From Alterluteimonas quercicellularis (GTDB lineage Bacteria; Pseudomonadota; Gammaproteobacteria; Xanthomonadales; Xanthomonadaceae), in NCBI RefSeq assembly GCF_021191635.1, contig NZ_JAIWPR010000042.1:1-42697 (forward strand): DNA of 42,697 nt. The letters are read 5' to 3'. Shown piece by piece: positions 17,245-25,494 of the stretch. Position numbers and translations under genes: made by a program. Each line of letters begins with the position of its first letter. Positions within the stretch are counted from its first letter, which is position 1. Under the pieces are notes generated by a model that searched no databases, was not told the origin of the DNA, and saw only the letters and a list, made by a program, of their open reading frames with translations.

Positions 17245-17934
17245 TCAGCTCACCCGGTCCAGCATCCGCCGGTGGCCGATCAGCCGCGCCCAGCGGGTGC
17301 CGAGGTCGGTCAGGCACACGTAGCCCGCCTCGGTCGCCACCCGCCACACCTCCGCCGGGCGCCAGCGCCAGGCCGGCTCGGCCGCGCACAGCTCCCAGTC
17401 CAGGCCCATCTGCCGCGCGAACAGCGCGCAGCGCGCCAGGTGGTAGCGGCTGCTGACCAGGGTCACCCGGCCGGCATGGCGCAGGTCCTCGGCCAGCAGG
17501 ACGCGGGCGTTGCGCAGGTTCTGCAGGGTGTCGCGCGAGCGCGCCTCCAGCCACAGCGGTGCGTCGGCGGCCAGGCCGCGGGCGAGCAGCGCGGTGCGCG
17601 CCAGTTCGGCCTCGGTCGGGCCCTCGTCCGGCCCGCCGCCGAGCAGCAGCAGCGCCTGCGGCGGCCGCGCCGCCCACACCGCCAGCGTGCGCGCGATGCG
17701 CGCCTCGAAATCGCCGTCCAGGCGCCCGCCCGGCGCGTACTTGCCGAACACCAGCAGGCAGTCGCCGCGCTCGGGGTGGCAGGGCGCGTTGCGGGCGATG
17801 CGCAGCACGTGCACGAAATAGCCCACGTAGACCAGGCCGAGGCTCAGCAGGCAGGCCGCCGCCGCGACGGTGGCGGCGTGCAGCACGTCGCGGTCGGCGA
17901 ACAGTCGCAGGCGATGGGCGAGGCGGCTGGCCAT
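17245..17934 (-). CDS. YdcF-like (DUF218) membrane protein
   Basis: The 229-residue protein has one transmembrane segment near residues 17-42 followed by a DUF218/YdcF domain: LLVFGKYAPGGRLDGDF, LLLLGGGPDEGPTEAELAR, EARSRDTLQNLRNARVL and VTLVSSRYHLARC. These are the conserved blocks of the family (E. coli YdcF, SanA, ElyC). Members are linked to envelope or peptidoglycan-precursor maintenance but mostly lack a proven reaction. The ATG at 17934 is chosen because it places the membrane segment near the N-terminus; the longer frame upstream has no conserved content. It diverges from the pigment cluster and may not belong to it. Confidence 0.83.
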   Translation of the reverse strand: MASRLAHRLRLFADRDVLHAATVAAAACLLSLGLVYVGYFVHVLRIARNAPCHPERGDCLLVFGKYAPGGRLDGDFEARIARTLAVWAARPPQALLLLGGGPDEGPTEAELARTALLARGLAADAPLWLEARSRDTLQNLRNARVLLAEDLRHAGRVTLVSSRYHLARCALFARQMGLDWELCAAEPAWRWRPAEVWRVATEAGYVCLTDLGTRWARLIGHRRMLDRVS

Positions 17935-18062
17935 GGGGCTCGGGGGGCGCAGGGAAGGCGCATTATGGCGCGGCGGCGGGCCGCCTGAACGCGGTCGCCC
18001 ATGGACGGGTCGGGCCTTCGACGCCGGGAGCGGCGTTAACGGGCCCCGGCCATGCTCCCCCG

Positions 18063-18068
18063 TATACT
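18063..18068 (+). promoter_or_regulatory. Candidate -10 element (TATACT) for the left pigment operon
   Basis: TATACT lies 35 bp upstream of the ketosynthase ATG in the divergent gap with the YdcF-like gene. GTTAAC at 18035-18040 is too far away to be a standard -35, so the promoter call rests on the -10 and position only. Confidence 0.4.
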
Positions 18069-18103
18069 GGCCCCGAACCCACGCGAACCGCCCGCCCGCG
18101 CCG

Positions 18104-19294
18104 ATGCCGTTGCCCAAGATTCCGGCGCTTGCCGTGCGCGCCTACACCGCCACCACCGCGCTGGGCGGCGGCCTCGAAGCGCAGCGCGAGGCGCTGGACG
18201 CGCGCCGCAGCGGCCTGCGCCGCAACGACTTCGGCCGCGACCCGCTCGACACCTGGATCGGCCGCGTGGCCGGCGTCGAGGACGCGCCGCTGCCGCCGGC
18301 GCTGGCCGGCTGGGAATGCCGCAACAACCGCCTGGCCTGGATGGCGCTGCAGCGCGACGGGCTGCCGGAGGCGATCGAGGCCGCGCGCGCGCGCCACGGC
18401 GCGCACCGGGTGGCGGTGATCGTGGGCACCTCGACCTCCAGCATCGGCGCCACCGAGGAGGCCTACGCGCGGCTGGAGGACGGCCGCGTCCCCGCCGACC
18501 TGATGCGCCCGCAGGTGCACCAGCCGCATTCGCTCGGCGCCTTCGTGGGCGCCGCGACCGGCCTGGCCGGGCCCTGCGTCACCGTGGCCACCGCCTGCTC
18601 GTCGAGCGCCAAGGTCTTCGCGCAGGCCGCGCGGCTGATCGAGGCCGGCGTCGTCGATGCCGCCCTGGTCGGCGGCGTGGACACCCTGTGCGGCAGCGTG
18701 CTGTTCGGCTTCAACTCGCTGGGGCTGGTGTCGTCGCAGCCGGCACGCCCGTTCGACGCCGGGCGCGACGGCCTCTCGCTCGGCGAGGCCGGCGGCTACG
18801 CCCTGCTCGAACGCGACGACGGCAGCGCCGCGCTCCACCTGCTCGGCTACGGCGAGTCCAGCGACGCCCACCACATGTCCGCCCCGCACCCGCAGGGCCT
18901 GGGCGCGCGGCTGGCGATGGCCGACGCGCTCGAGCGCGCCGGCCTGGGCGCCGGCCGCATCGGCTACCTCAACCTGCACGGCACCGCCACCCCGTCCAAC
19001 GACGGCGTGGAGGCCCAGGCCGTGGCGGCGCTGTTCGGCGCCGACCTGCACGCCGGCTCGACCAAGGGCTGGACCGGGCATACGCTGGGCGCGGCCGGCA
19101 TCGTGGAGTCGGTGTTCGCGCTGATCGCGCTGGAGCACGGCCTGCTGCCGGGCACCCTCAACAGCCGCGAGCCCGATCCCGCCTGCGGCCCGCAGATCCG
19201 CTTCGACAACGCGCGCCGCCGCATCGACCACGCCATGAACAACTCGTTCGGCTTCGGCGGCAACAACTGCTCGCTGGTCTTCGGCCGCGCATGA
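18104..19294 (+). CDS. Beta-ketoacyl synthase (aryl polyene/xanthomonadin type)
   Basis: The 396-residue FabF-like condensing enzyme would extend the aryl-primed chain with malonyl units. The catalytic Cys165 lies in TACSSSAK, His292 in NLHGTATPSND, Lys321 in STKGWTGH and His326 in the same block; NSFGFGGNN is the C-terminal glycine-rich loop. All catalytic residues are intact. It is followed by a partial ketosynthase, the arrangement of the ketosynthase/chain-length-factor pairs of aryl polyene clusters (ApeO/ApeC-like). It is the first gene of the plus-strand block, and it is the only complete ketosynthase in the window. Confidence 0.93.
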   Translation: MPLPKIPALAVRAYTATTALGGGLEAQREALDARRSGLRRNDFGRDPLDTWIGRVAGVEDAPLPPALAGWECRNNRLAWMALQRDGLPEAIEAARARHGAHRVAVIVGTSTSSIGATEEAYARLEDGRVPADLMRPQVHQPHSLGAFVGAATGLAGPCVTVATACSSSAKVFAQAARLIEAGVVDAALVGGVDTLCGSVLFGFNSLGLVSSQPARPFDAGRDGLSLGEAGGYALLERDDGSAALHLLGYGESSDAHHMSAPHPQGLGARLAMADALERAGLGAGRIGYLNLHGTATPSNDGVEAQAVAALFGADLHAGSTKGWTGHTLGAAGIVESVFALIALEHGLLPGTLNSREPDPACGPQIRFDNARRRIDHAMNNSFGFGGNNCSLVFGRA

Positions 19295-19349
19295 AGGACG
19301 CACACGGATTGACCGCCTACCCCCGTTCCCTCCGCAGGACGCGCGCCCG

Positions 19350-20138
19350 ATGACCGCCCTGCACGCCCGCATCGAGGGCATCGGCTTCTGGACCGGCGGC
19401 CTGCCCTCCTGGGCGCAGGCGCGCGCCTTCGCCCGCGACGGCGCGCCCGCCCCGCAGGACGCGCCGCGCCGGCCGGCGCCCGACCTGCTGGCGCCCAACG
19501 AGCGCAGGCGCGCGCCCGAGACCGTCGCCGTCGCGCTCGAGGTCGCGCAGGCCGCGTGCCGCGAGGCCGGGCGCGACCCGGCCGCCCTGCCCTCGATCTT
19601 CGCCTCCGGCCACGGCGACTTCGCCATCACCGACTACATGAGCGCGACGCTGGCCGACGACCCGCGTTCGCTCTCGCCGACGCGCTTCCACAACTCCGTG
19701 CACAACGCCGCCGCCGGCTACTGGACCATCGGCACCGGCTGCACGCGCGCGACCACCGCGATCAGCGCCGGCCGCGCGAGCTTCGCCGAGGGCCTGCTGG
19801 AGGCGCTGGCGCAGCTGGCCACCGGCAGCGAGGCGGTGCTGCTGGTCGGCTACGACGCCCAGGCGGTCGGCGCGATGGCGGAGATCACGCCCAGCCGCGG
19901 CCTGCTCGGCGGCGCGCTGGTGCTGGCGCACGGCGAGGGCCGCGGCATCGGCCTGCACGCCCGCCTCGGCGACGGCGAGGCCGATCCCGCCGACGGCCCG
20001 CTCGCGCGCTGGCTGCCGGACAACGCGATGTCGCCGATGCTGCCGCTGTTCGACGCCCTGGCCGCCGGCCGCGCGGGCGCGGTGGCGCTGCCCGCCGCCC
20101 CCGGCCGGGTGCTGCGCGTGGAGGTCGGCCATGGCTGA
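19350..20138 (+). CDS. Partial ketosynthase, chain-length-factor-like (PF13723 type)
   Basis: The 262-residue protein contains only the N-terminal half of the thiolase fold. The diagnostic block is SPTRFHNSVHNAAAGYWTIGTGCTRATTAIS (110-140). Cys131 occupies the nucleophile region, but there is no second half with the two histidines, so it should not condense alone. Homologues in aryl polyene clusters pair with the full ketosynthase as a chain length factor. It starts 55 bp after the ketosynthase and overlaps the following glycosyltransferase gene by 8 bp. Confidence 0.85.
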   Translation: MTALHARIEGIGFWTGGLPSWAQARAFARDGAPAPQDAPRRPAPDLLAPNERRRAPETVAVALEVAQAACREAGRDPAALPSIFASGHGDFAITDYMSATLADDPRSLSPTRFHNSVHNAAAGYWTIGTGCTRATTAISAGRASFAEGLLEALAQLATGSEAVLLVGYDAQAVGAMAEITPSRGLLGGALVLAHGEGRGIGLHARLGDGEADPADGPLARWLPDNAMSPMLPLFDALAAGRAGAVALPAAPGRVLRVEVGHG

Positions 20139-20961
20139 GCCCCTGCACCGCGGCAACGTGGCGGTGGTGATCCCCGCCCTCAACGAGGCCCTGCGCATCC
20201 GCGAGGTGGTCGAGGGCGCGCTCGCGCAGTGCGAGCGGGTGATCGTGGTCGACGACGGGTCCGACGACGGCACCGCCGAGCTGATCGCCGACCTGCCGGT
20301 GGCCGTGCTGCGCCACCCGCACCGCCTGGGCAAGGGCGCGAGCCTGCGCGACGGCTTCGCCGAGGCGCTGCGCCAGGGCGCGCGCGCGGTGGTGACGATG
20401 GACGGCGACGGCCAGCACCGCGCCCACGACATCCCGCGGCTGATCGCCGCCGCCAACCGCCATCCCAACTGCATCGTCAACGGTGCCCGCCTGCGCAAGC
20501 GCGATACCCAGCCCTGGTACCGTCGGATCGGCAACGACTTCGGCGACTGGGGCATCGCCTGGGGCTGCGGCTACCGGCTGGTCGACAGCCAGAGCGGCCA
20601 GCGCCTCTACCCGGCCAGCGTCGCCGCGCTGCGCGACGTGCCCGGCGAGGGCTTCGTGTTCGAGGCCCAGATCCTGATCTCGGCCGCGCGCCAGCTCGGC
20701 TGCGGGCTGGTCTCGGTCCCGGTGGAGACGCGCTACCGCCAGGCGGACTCGGACGAGCAGTTCCGCAAGAGCCATTTCCGCCTGTTCCGGGACCTGTACG
20801 ACATCACCTCGCACGTGGTCGGGCAGGTGCTCTCGCACGGCGATATGCTCCGGGTGTACCGACGGATGCGGGCGAGCGCGCCGGTGATCTTCGATCCCGG
20901 CGGGCAGGGCGACGCGGAGGCGGCGCCCCCCACACTGCCGACCCAAGGAGCCGGACGATGA
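20131..20961 (+). CDS. Family 2 glycosyltransferase
   Basis: The 276-residue protein has a GT-A fold: the nucleotide-binding start VAVVIPALNEALRIREVV, VVDDGSDDGT and the metal motif MDGDGQH near residue 91. It lacks transmembrane segments. In aryl polyene clusters such enzymes are thought to glycosylate the polyene or its lipid carrier; the acceptor cannot be read here. It overlaps the partial ketosynthase by 8 bp upstream and the next gene by ATGA downstream, so it is translated within the same operon. Confidence 0.9.
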   Translation: MAEPLHRGNVAVVIPALNEALRIREVVEGALAQCERVIVVDDGSDDGTAELIADLPVAVLRHPHRLGKGASLRDGFAEALRQGARAVVTMDGDGQHRAHDIPRLIAAANRHPNCIVNGARLRKRDTQPWYRRIGNDFGDWGIAWGCGYRLVDSQSGQRLYPASVAALRDVPGEGFVFEAQILISAARQLGCGLVSVPVETRYRQADSDEQFRKSHFRLFRDLYDITSHVVGQVLSHGDMLRVYRRMRASAPVIFDPGGQGDAEAAPPTLPTQGAGR

Positions 20962-22622
20962 ACGAGAGCAGCCCCGACGCACCGCAGCACGCCGCCGGCA
21001 CCCGGGCCGACGTCGTCGTCCTCGGCGGCGGCCTCGCCGGCCTGACCCTGGCGCTGCAGCTGCGCAGGCAGCAGCCGGCGCTGTCGGTCATGGTGATCGA
21101 GCGCCGCGCCCACCCGGTCCGCGAGGCCGCGCACAAGGTCGGCGAGTCCACCGTCGAGATCGGCGCCCACTACTTCGCCGAGGTGCTCGGCCTGCGCGAG
21201 CACCTGGAGACCGAGCAGGTCCGCAAGTACGGCCTGCGCTACTTCTTCACCGACCGCCGCTACGACGTGCACGCCTGCAACGAACTGGGCGTGAGCCGGC
21301 TGCTGCCCACCCCGTCCTGGCAGCTCGACCGCGGCCGCTTCGAGAACTTCCTCGGCGACCGCGCGCGCGCGCTGGGCGCCGACTTCCGCGACGGTGCGGT
21401 GGTGCGCGGCCTGGAACTGGCCGAGGACGGCGGCGAGCACGCGGTCTCGTTCGAGCAGGACGGCCGCTCGCACACGGTGCGGGCGCGGTGGGTGGTCGAC
21501 GCCTCGGGGCGCGCCGGGCTCATCAAGCGCAAGCTCGGCCTGGCCGAGGCCAACGCGCACGACGCCAACGCGGTCTGGTGGCGGGTCGACGGCCACTTCG
21601 ACCTGGACGCGTGGTCGGACGACCCCGACTGGCGCAGCCGCTTCCGCCCGGCCGAGCGCTGGAAGTCGACCAACCACATGTGCGGGCCGGGCTACTGGTT
21701 CTGGCTGATCCCGCTGGCGTCGGACTCCCACTCGCTGGGCATCGTCTGCGACGCGAAGATGCACCCGCTCGACACCATGAACACCCACGCCAAGGCCATG
21801 GACTGGCTGCGCCGCCACCAGCCGCGGGTGGCCGAGGCCGTCGACAAGCCCGAGCACGCGCTGCAGGACTTCCTGTTCATGCGCCACTTCTCCCACGGCT
21901 GCAAGCAGGTGTTCTCCGGCCACCGCTGGGCGCTGACCGGTGAGGCCGGCGTGTTCCTCGACCCGTTCTACTCGCCCGGCAGCGACTTCATCGCGATCAG
22001 CAACACCTACGTGTGCGAGCTGATCCGCCTGGACCTGGCCGGCGAGCCGGTCGCGCCCTACGCCGAGATCTTCCAGCAGCTGTACTTCTCCTTCTACGAG
22101 AACACGCTGTCGCTCTACCAGGACCAGTACCCGATCTTCGGCCACCCGCAGGTGATGCCGATCAAGGTGCTGTGGGACTACGCCTACTACTGGTCGCTGC
22201 TGGCGCCGCTGTTCTTCAGCGGCCGCCAGTCGTCGCTGCCGGTGCTGGCGCGGCTGCGGCCCGCGTTCGAGGCCGGCCGCGCGCTGAACCTGGCGATGCA
22301 GGCCCTGCTGCGCGACTGGGGCACCCGCGACCCCGAGCCGGCGCTGGACGGCGCCCGCGCCTACGACCAGTTCCAGGTCGACTGGTGCCGCGAGATGAAC
22401 GGCTCGCTGACCGACGTGCTCGACGACGCGGCCTACATCGAGCGCACGCAGCGGCGGGTGGCGCAGATGCGGCAGCTCGCCGCCGAAGTGCTGGCCGTCG
22501 CCCGCGCCGCGTTCCCCGACCTCGACGACCACGGCCTCGGCGCGCTGACCGCCGGCCACGACCCGGATGCCCGCGCGCCGATGCTGCCCGCGCACTGGTT
22601 CGCGGCCGAGGCCGTCGCGTGA
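20958..22622 (+). CDS. FAD-dependent halogenase-like protein (tryptophan-halogenase family)
   Basis: The 554-residue flavoprotein has the FAD motif GGGLAG at residues 23-28 and the flavin-dependent halogenase signature WFWLIP at 247-252. HKVGEST at 59-65 puts a lysine beside the conserved GE motif, and DPFYSPGSDF corresponds to the second FAD-contact region. Xanthomonadins are often brominated on the aryl head, so halogenation of the pigment is plausible; a monooxygenase role is also possible. A long C-terminal extension after about residue 400 is not assigned. Its start overlaps the glycosyltransferase stop (ATGA) and its stop overlaps the antiporter GTG. Confidence 0.85.
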   Translation: MNESSPDAPQHAAGTRADVVVLGGGLAGLTLALQLRRQQPALSVMVIERRAHPVREAAHKVGESTVEIGAHYFAEVLGLREHLETEQVRKYGLRYFFTDRRYDVHACNELGVSRLLPTPSWQLDRGRFENFLGDRARALGADFRDGAVVRGLELAEDGGEHAVSFEQDGRSHTVRARWVVDASGRAGLIKRKLGLAEANAHDANAVWWRVDGHFDLDAWSDDPDWRSRFRPAERWKSTNHMCGPGYWFWLIPLASDSHSLGIVCDAKMHPLDTMNTHAKAMDWLRRHQPRVAEAVDKPEHALQDFLFMRHFSHGCKQVFSGHRWALTGEAGVFLDPFYSPGSDFIAISNTYVCELIRLDLAGEPVAPYAEIFQQLYFSFYENTLSLYQDQYPIFGHPQVMPIKVLWDYAYYWSLLAPLFFSGRQSSLPVLARLRPAFEAGRALNLAMQALLRDWGTRDPEPALDGARAYDQFQVDWCREMNGSLTDVLDDAAYIERTQRRVAQMRQLAAEVLAVARAAFPDLDDHGLGALTAGHDPDARAPMLPAHWFAAEAVA

Positions 22623-23869
22623 CCGCACTGCTGCTCCTGCAGCTGCTGGCGATCCTGGTCGCCGCGCGCGCCTGCGGCTGGGTGCTGCGCCACTTCGGCC
22701 AGCCGCCGGTGATCGGCGAGATGACCGCCGGCCTGCTGCTCGGGCCGATCGTGTTCGGCGCCTGGGCGCCGGAGCTGCACGCGGCGCTGTTCCCGGTCGC
22801 GTCGCTGCCGCCGCTGTCGGCGCTGGCGACGCTGGGGCTGGTGCTCTTCATGTTCATCGTCGGCGCCGAGCTGCGTGCCATCGAGGGCACGCGCGCCCAG
22901 GTCCGCGCGGCCGGCGCGGTCGGCGTGCTCGGCATCTCGCTGCCGCTGCTGCTGGGCCTGGCGATCTCGCCCTGGCTGCATCCCAGGTTCGCGCCCGAGG
23001 GCGTCGGGTTCTGGCCGTTCGCGCTGTTCATCGCCGCGGCGATGTCGGTGACCGCGTTCCCGGTGCTGGCGCGCATCCTCAAGGACCGCGACCTCGCCCA
23101 GACCCGCGCCGGGCGGCTGGCGCTCAGCGCCGCGGTCATCGACGACGGCTTCGTGTGGATCTTCCTGGCCGTGGTGCTGACCCTGACCGGGGCCGGCAGC
23201 GAGCACGGCATCGCCCTGATCGGCTCCGGCGCGCTGGCGCTGGTCGCGTTCGTGTTCCTGGCGCTCAAGCCGCTGTACGCCTGGCTGCTGCGGCGCGAGC
23301 GCGACGCGGACGGTGCGCCGTCGCGCGGCATGCTGATGGCGATCCTGCTGGGCCTGATCGGCTGCGCGGCGTTCGCGGAGTTCATCGGCCTGCACGCGGT
23401 GTTCGGCGCGTTCGTGTTCGGCGTCTGCCTGCCGCGCGACGACCGCCTGGTCGCGCACCTGGCCCGCGCGTTCGAGCCGGTGTCGATGCTGCTGCTGATG
23501 CCGATCGTGTTCGCGCTGGCCGGCCTGAACACCACGCCGGACGCGTTCGTCGGCGCCGGCCTGGGCGCGTTCGCGCTGATCCTGGCGGTCGCGATCGCCG
23601 GCAAGGTGCTCGGCGGCGCCGCCGGCGCCCGCCTGTCCGGCTACGGCTGGCGCGAGAGCCTGTCGGTCGGCTCGCTGATCAACGCGCGCGGCCTGATGGA
23701 GCTGATCGTGCTGAAGATCGGGCTCGACGCCGGGCTGATCGGCCCGGCGCTGTTCACGATGCTGTTCGGCATGGCGATCGTCACCACCCTGATGACCTCG
23801 CCGCTGCTCTCGCTGTGGACCCGGCGCGAGCGCGCCGAGGCCGCCGCCGTGCGCGGCCGCGCGCACTGA
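22619..23869 (+). CDS. CPA2-family cation/proton antiporter
   Basis: The 416-residue integral membrane protein has about 12 hydrophobic segments and the CPA2 (Kef/NapA-like) motifs PPVIGEMTAGLLLGP near residue 30, MSVTAFPVLARIL near 142, LSAAVIDDGFVW with the two acidic residues expected in the ion-binding helix, and INARGLMELIVL near the C-terminus. It lacks a RCK/TrkA-N domain. It would exchange Na+ or K+ for protons at the inner membrane. The GTG start overlaps the halogenase-like stop as GTGA, so it is part of the pigment operon; its role there is unknown. Confidence 0.9.
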   Translation: MTALLLLQLLAILVAARACGWVLRHFGQPPVIGEMTAGLLLGPIVFGAWAPELHAALFPVASLPPLSALATLGLVLFMFIVGAELRAIEGTRAQVRAAGAVGVLGISLPLLLGLAISPWLHPRFAPEGVGFWPFALFIAAAMSVTAFPVLARILKDRDLAQTRAGRLALSAAVIDDGFVWIFLAVVLTLTGAGSEHGIALIGSGALALVAFVFLALKPLYAWLLRRERDADGAPSRGMLMAILLGLIGCAAFAEFIGLHAVFGAFVFGVCLPRDDRLVAHLARAFEPVSMLLLMPIVFALAGLNTTPDAFVGAGLGAFALILAVAIAGKVLGGAAGARLSGYGWRESLSVGSLINARGLMELIVLKIGLDAGLIGPALFTMLFGMAIVTTLMTSPLLSLWTRRERAEAAAVRGRAH

Positions 23870-23887
23870 GCGCGCGGCCCGGCCGGC

Positions 23888-24361
23888 TCAGCGCGCCGGC
23901 TGCGGCTGCGGCTGCGGCTGCACCGGCGGCGGGTTGGCCACCCAGATCGCCACGCCGCTGCCGTACTGCTGGCTGGGGCTGACGTTCACCCCGACCCCCG
24001 CGCTGCTGAAGCCGCGCCCGCCGAAGCGGCCGCCGCCAGCGCCGACGCTGACGCCGCCGCCCCCGCCGCCGTCCGCGGCGATGCCCTGCAGCAGGACGCC
24101 GTTGGCGCCCAGGCTGGCCGCCTCGTCGCGAAGCTTGCGCAGCACGGCGTCGGTCTTGTTTTGCTCGCCGTAGGTGAACGCGCCGGACGCGGTGCGCAGC
24201 ACGGCAATCTCCTCGTAGCCGCCCGGCGGCGGGCCGTGGTAGATGCGCACCTGCGCCGGATCGATGGGCGCGCGCGGGGTGCCGGTGAGGATGTGGGAAG
24301 TGGCGCAGGCCGACAGCAGCAGGGCGGTCGACAGCAGGCAGGCGGAACGCATCGCGCGCAT
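23888..24361 (-). CDS. Small glycine-rich lipoprotein
   Basis: The 157-residue protein has a signal peptide with a clear lipobox (LLSAC, Cys near residue 19), so it is a lipoprotein. The middle part (YHGPPPGGYEEIAVL, then LRDEAASLGANGVLL) resembles small outer-membrane lipoproteins of the DUF4156/RcsF-like kind. A run of six glycines, a glycine-rich region and a C-terminal Pro-Gln repeat follow. A GAGGA ribosome site 8 nt upstream fixes the ATG at 24361. It is the last gene of the minus-strand pigment block and is convergent with the antiporter. No function can be assigned. Confidence 0.72.
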   Translation of the reverse strand: MRAMRSACLLSTALLLSACATSHILTGTPRAPIDPAQVRIYHGPPPGGYEEIAVLRTASGAFTYGEQNKTDAVLRKLRDEAASLGANGVLLQGIAADGGGGGGVSVGAGGGRFGGRGFSSAGVGVNVSPSQQYGSGVAIWVANPPPVQPQPQPQPAR

Positions 24362-24477
24362 GGCGGCAATCCTCGGTTGGACCGCCGGATCATGCGCCGG
24401 GGCGGCTGAATTGTGCGTGCAGGCGCGGCCGCCGGGCACCGGGGCGAGCGCCCGGCGCCGGAACCGTTCAGCCGGCC

Positions 24478-25218
24478 CTAGCCCATGCCGCCGTTGACCC
24501 CGATCACCTGGCCGTTGACGTAGCCGGCCTCGTCGCGGCACAGGAACGCGACCAGGGCCGCGACCTCCTCCGGCGCGCCGGCGCGCGCGGCCGGCACGAT
24601 CTGGCGGATCGCCTCGGCCGGAAAGGCCTCAGCGGCCATCGCCCCGGCGATGACGCCCGGCGCCACCACGTTCGCGGTGATGCCGCGGCTGGCCATCTCG
24701 CGCGCCAGCGATTTCGTGGCGCCGTGCAGCGCGGCCTTGGCCGCGGCGTAGTTGGCCTGGCCGCGGTTGCCGAGCACGGCGGCGACGCTGGACACGCTGA
24801 CGATGCGCCCCCAGCGCGTGCGCGCCATCGGCAGCAGCAGCGGCTGGGTGACGTGGAAGAAGCCGTGCAGGGACACGTCAATCACCCGCTTCCACTGCGC
24901 CTCGCGCATGCCCGCCAGCGGCGCGTCGTCGTGGATGCCGGCGTTGTTGACCACCACCTGCACCGGGCCGTCGGCGAGCACGGCCTCGAGCGCGGCGCGC
25001 GAGGCCTCGCCGTCGGCGACGTCGAACGCGATCGCCCGCGCCTGCCCGCCCGCCTCGACGATCGCGGCCGCGACGGCCTCGGCCCGGTCGAGTCGGCTGT
25101 TGGCGTGCACGAGCACGTGCAGGCCGTCGGCGGCGAGGCGGCGGCAGATCGCGCCGCCGATGTCGCCGCTGCCGCCGGTGACCAGGGCGCGGCGCGGGGA
25201 AGGCGTGGACGTCGTCAT
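24478..25218 (-). CDS. 3-oxoacyl-ACP reductase (FabG-like, ApeQ type)
   Basis: The 246-residue SDR reduces the beta-keto group after each condensation. TGGSGDIG is at residues 14-21, NNAG follows near residue 91, and the catalytic Ser, Tyr and Lys are in SVSSVAAVLGNRGQANYAAAK. The C-terminus ends with the FabG-like GQVIGVNGGMG. The serine/arginine-rich loop after the second strand (ANSRLDRA) favours NADPH. It lies on the minus strand downstream of the ApeP-like dehydratase, separated by 272 bp that contain two REP copies, so it may be expressed partly independently. Confidence 0.92.
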   Translation of the reverse strand: MTTSTPSPRRALVTGGSGDIGGAICRRLAADGLHVLVHANSRLDRAEAVAAAIVEAGGQARAIAFDVADGEASRAALEAVLADGPVQVVVNNAGIHDDAPLAGMREAQWKRVIDVSLHGFFHVTQPLLLPMARTRWGRIVSVSSVAAVLGNRGQANYAAAKAALHGATKSLAREMASRGITANVVAPGVIAGAMAAEAFPAEAIRQIVPAARAGAPEEVAALVAFLCRDEAGYVNGQVIGVNGGMG

Positions 25219-25242
25219 CCGCGCATTCTAGCCGCGGGCCCG

Positions 25243-25270
25243 GTAGGAGCGCGCTGGCGCGCGATGCTCC
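25243..25270 (+). repeat. Single REP element, copy 2
   Basis: One unit begins GTAGGAGCGCGCTGGCGCGC and contains a hairpin with GGAGC at 25246-25250 pairing with GCTCC near its end. It differs from copy 1 by a C-to-G change in the core. It has no inverted partner nearby. It lies 25 bp upstream of the reductase start on the minus strand, within its 5' region. Confidence 0.7.
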
Positions 25271-25427
25271 TTTGCGGGCGGAAGAAGCGGTGCCGGCCGC
25301 TGTCTACCCACGTCCGCGCGTGGGGACGCGTTCTGCTTCTGACGTAGGTCCGGTGACACCTTGCCCGGCCCCGCGCTTCTGCGGATGCGTTTCGTGCACG
25401 GAAAGGCCACGGCCGTGGGGAGCCCCC

Positions 25428-25494
25428 GTAGGAGCGCGCTGGCGCGCGACAGGGTTCGCGACGAAAGCCCGGTCGCGCGCGAGCGCGCTCCTAC
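25428..25494. repeat. Paired REP element, copy 3, overlapping a stop codon
   Basis: Arms at 25428-25450 and 25472-25494 are a 23-bp inverted repeat with one mismatch around a 21-nt spacer, each with the GTAG foot. The right arm, read on the minus strand, supplies the TAG stop (25493-25491) of the ApeP-like dehydratase gene. Together with copy 2 it accounts for most recognisable content of the 272-bp gap between the dehydratase and reductase genes. Confidence 0.85.

Noticed and set aside
24040..24075. Run of CCGCC repeats as a possible simple-sequence contingency locus
   Set aside because: It encodes the glycine-rich part of the lipoprotein with mixed codons and is not a uniform repeat prone to slippage.
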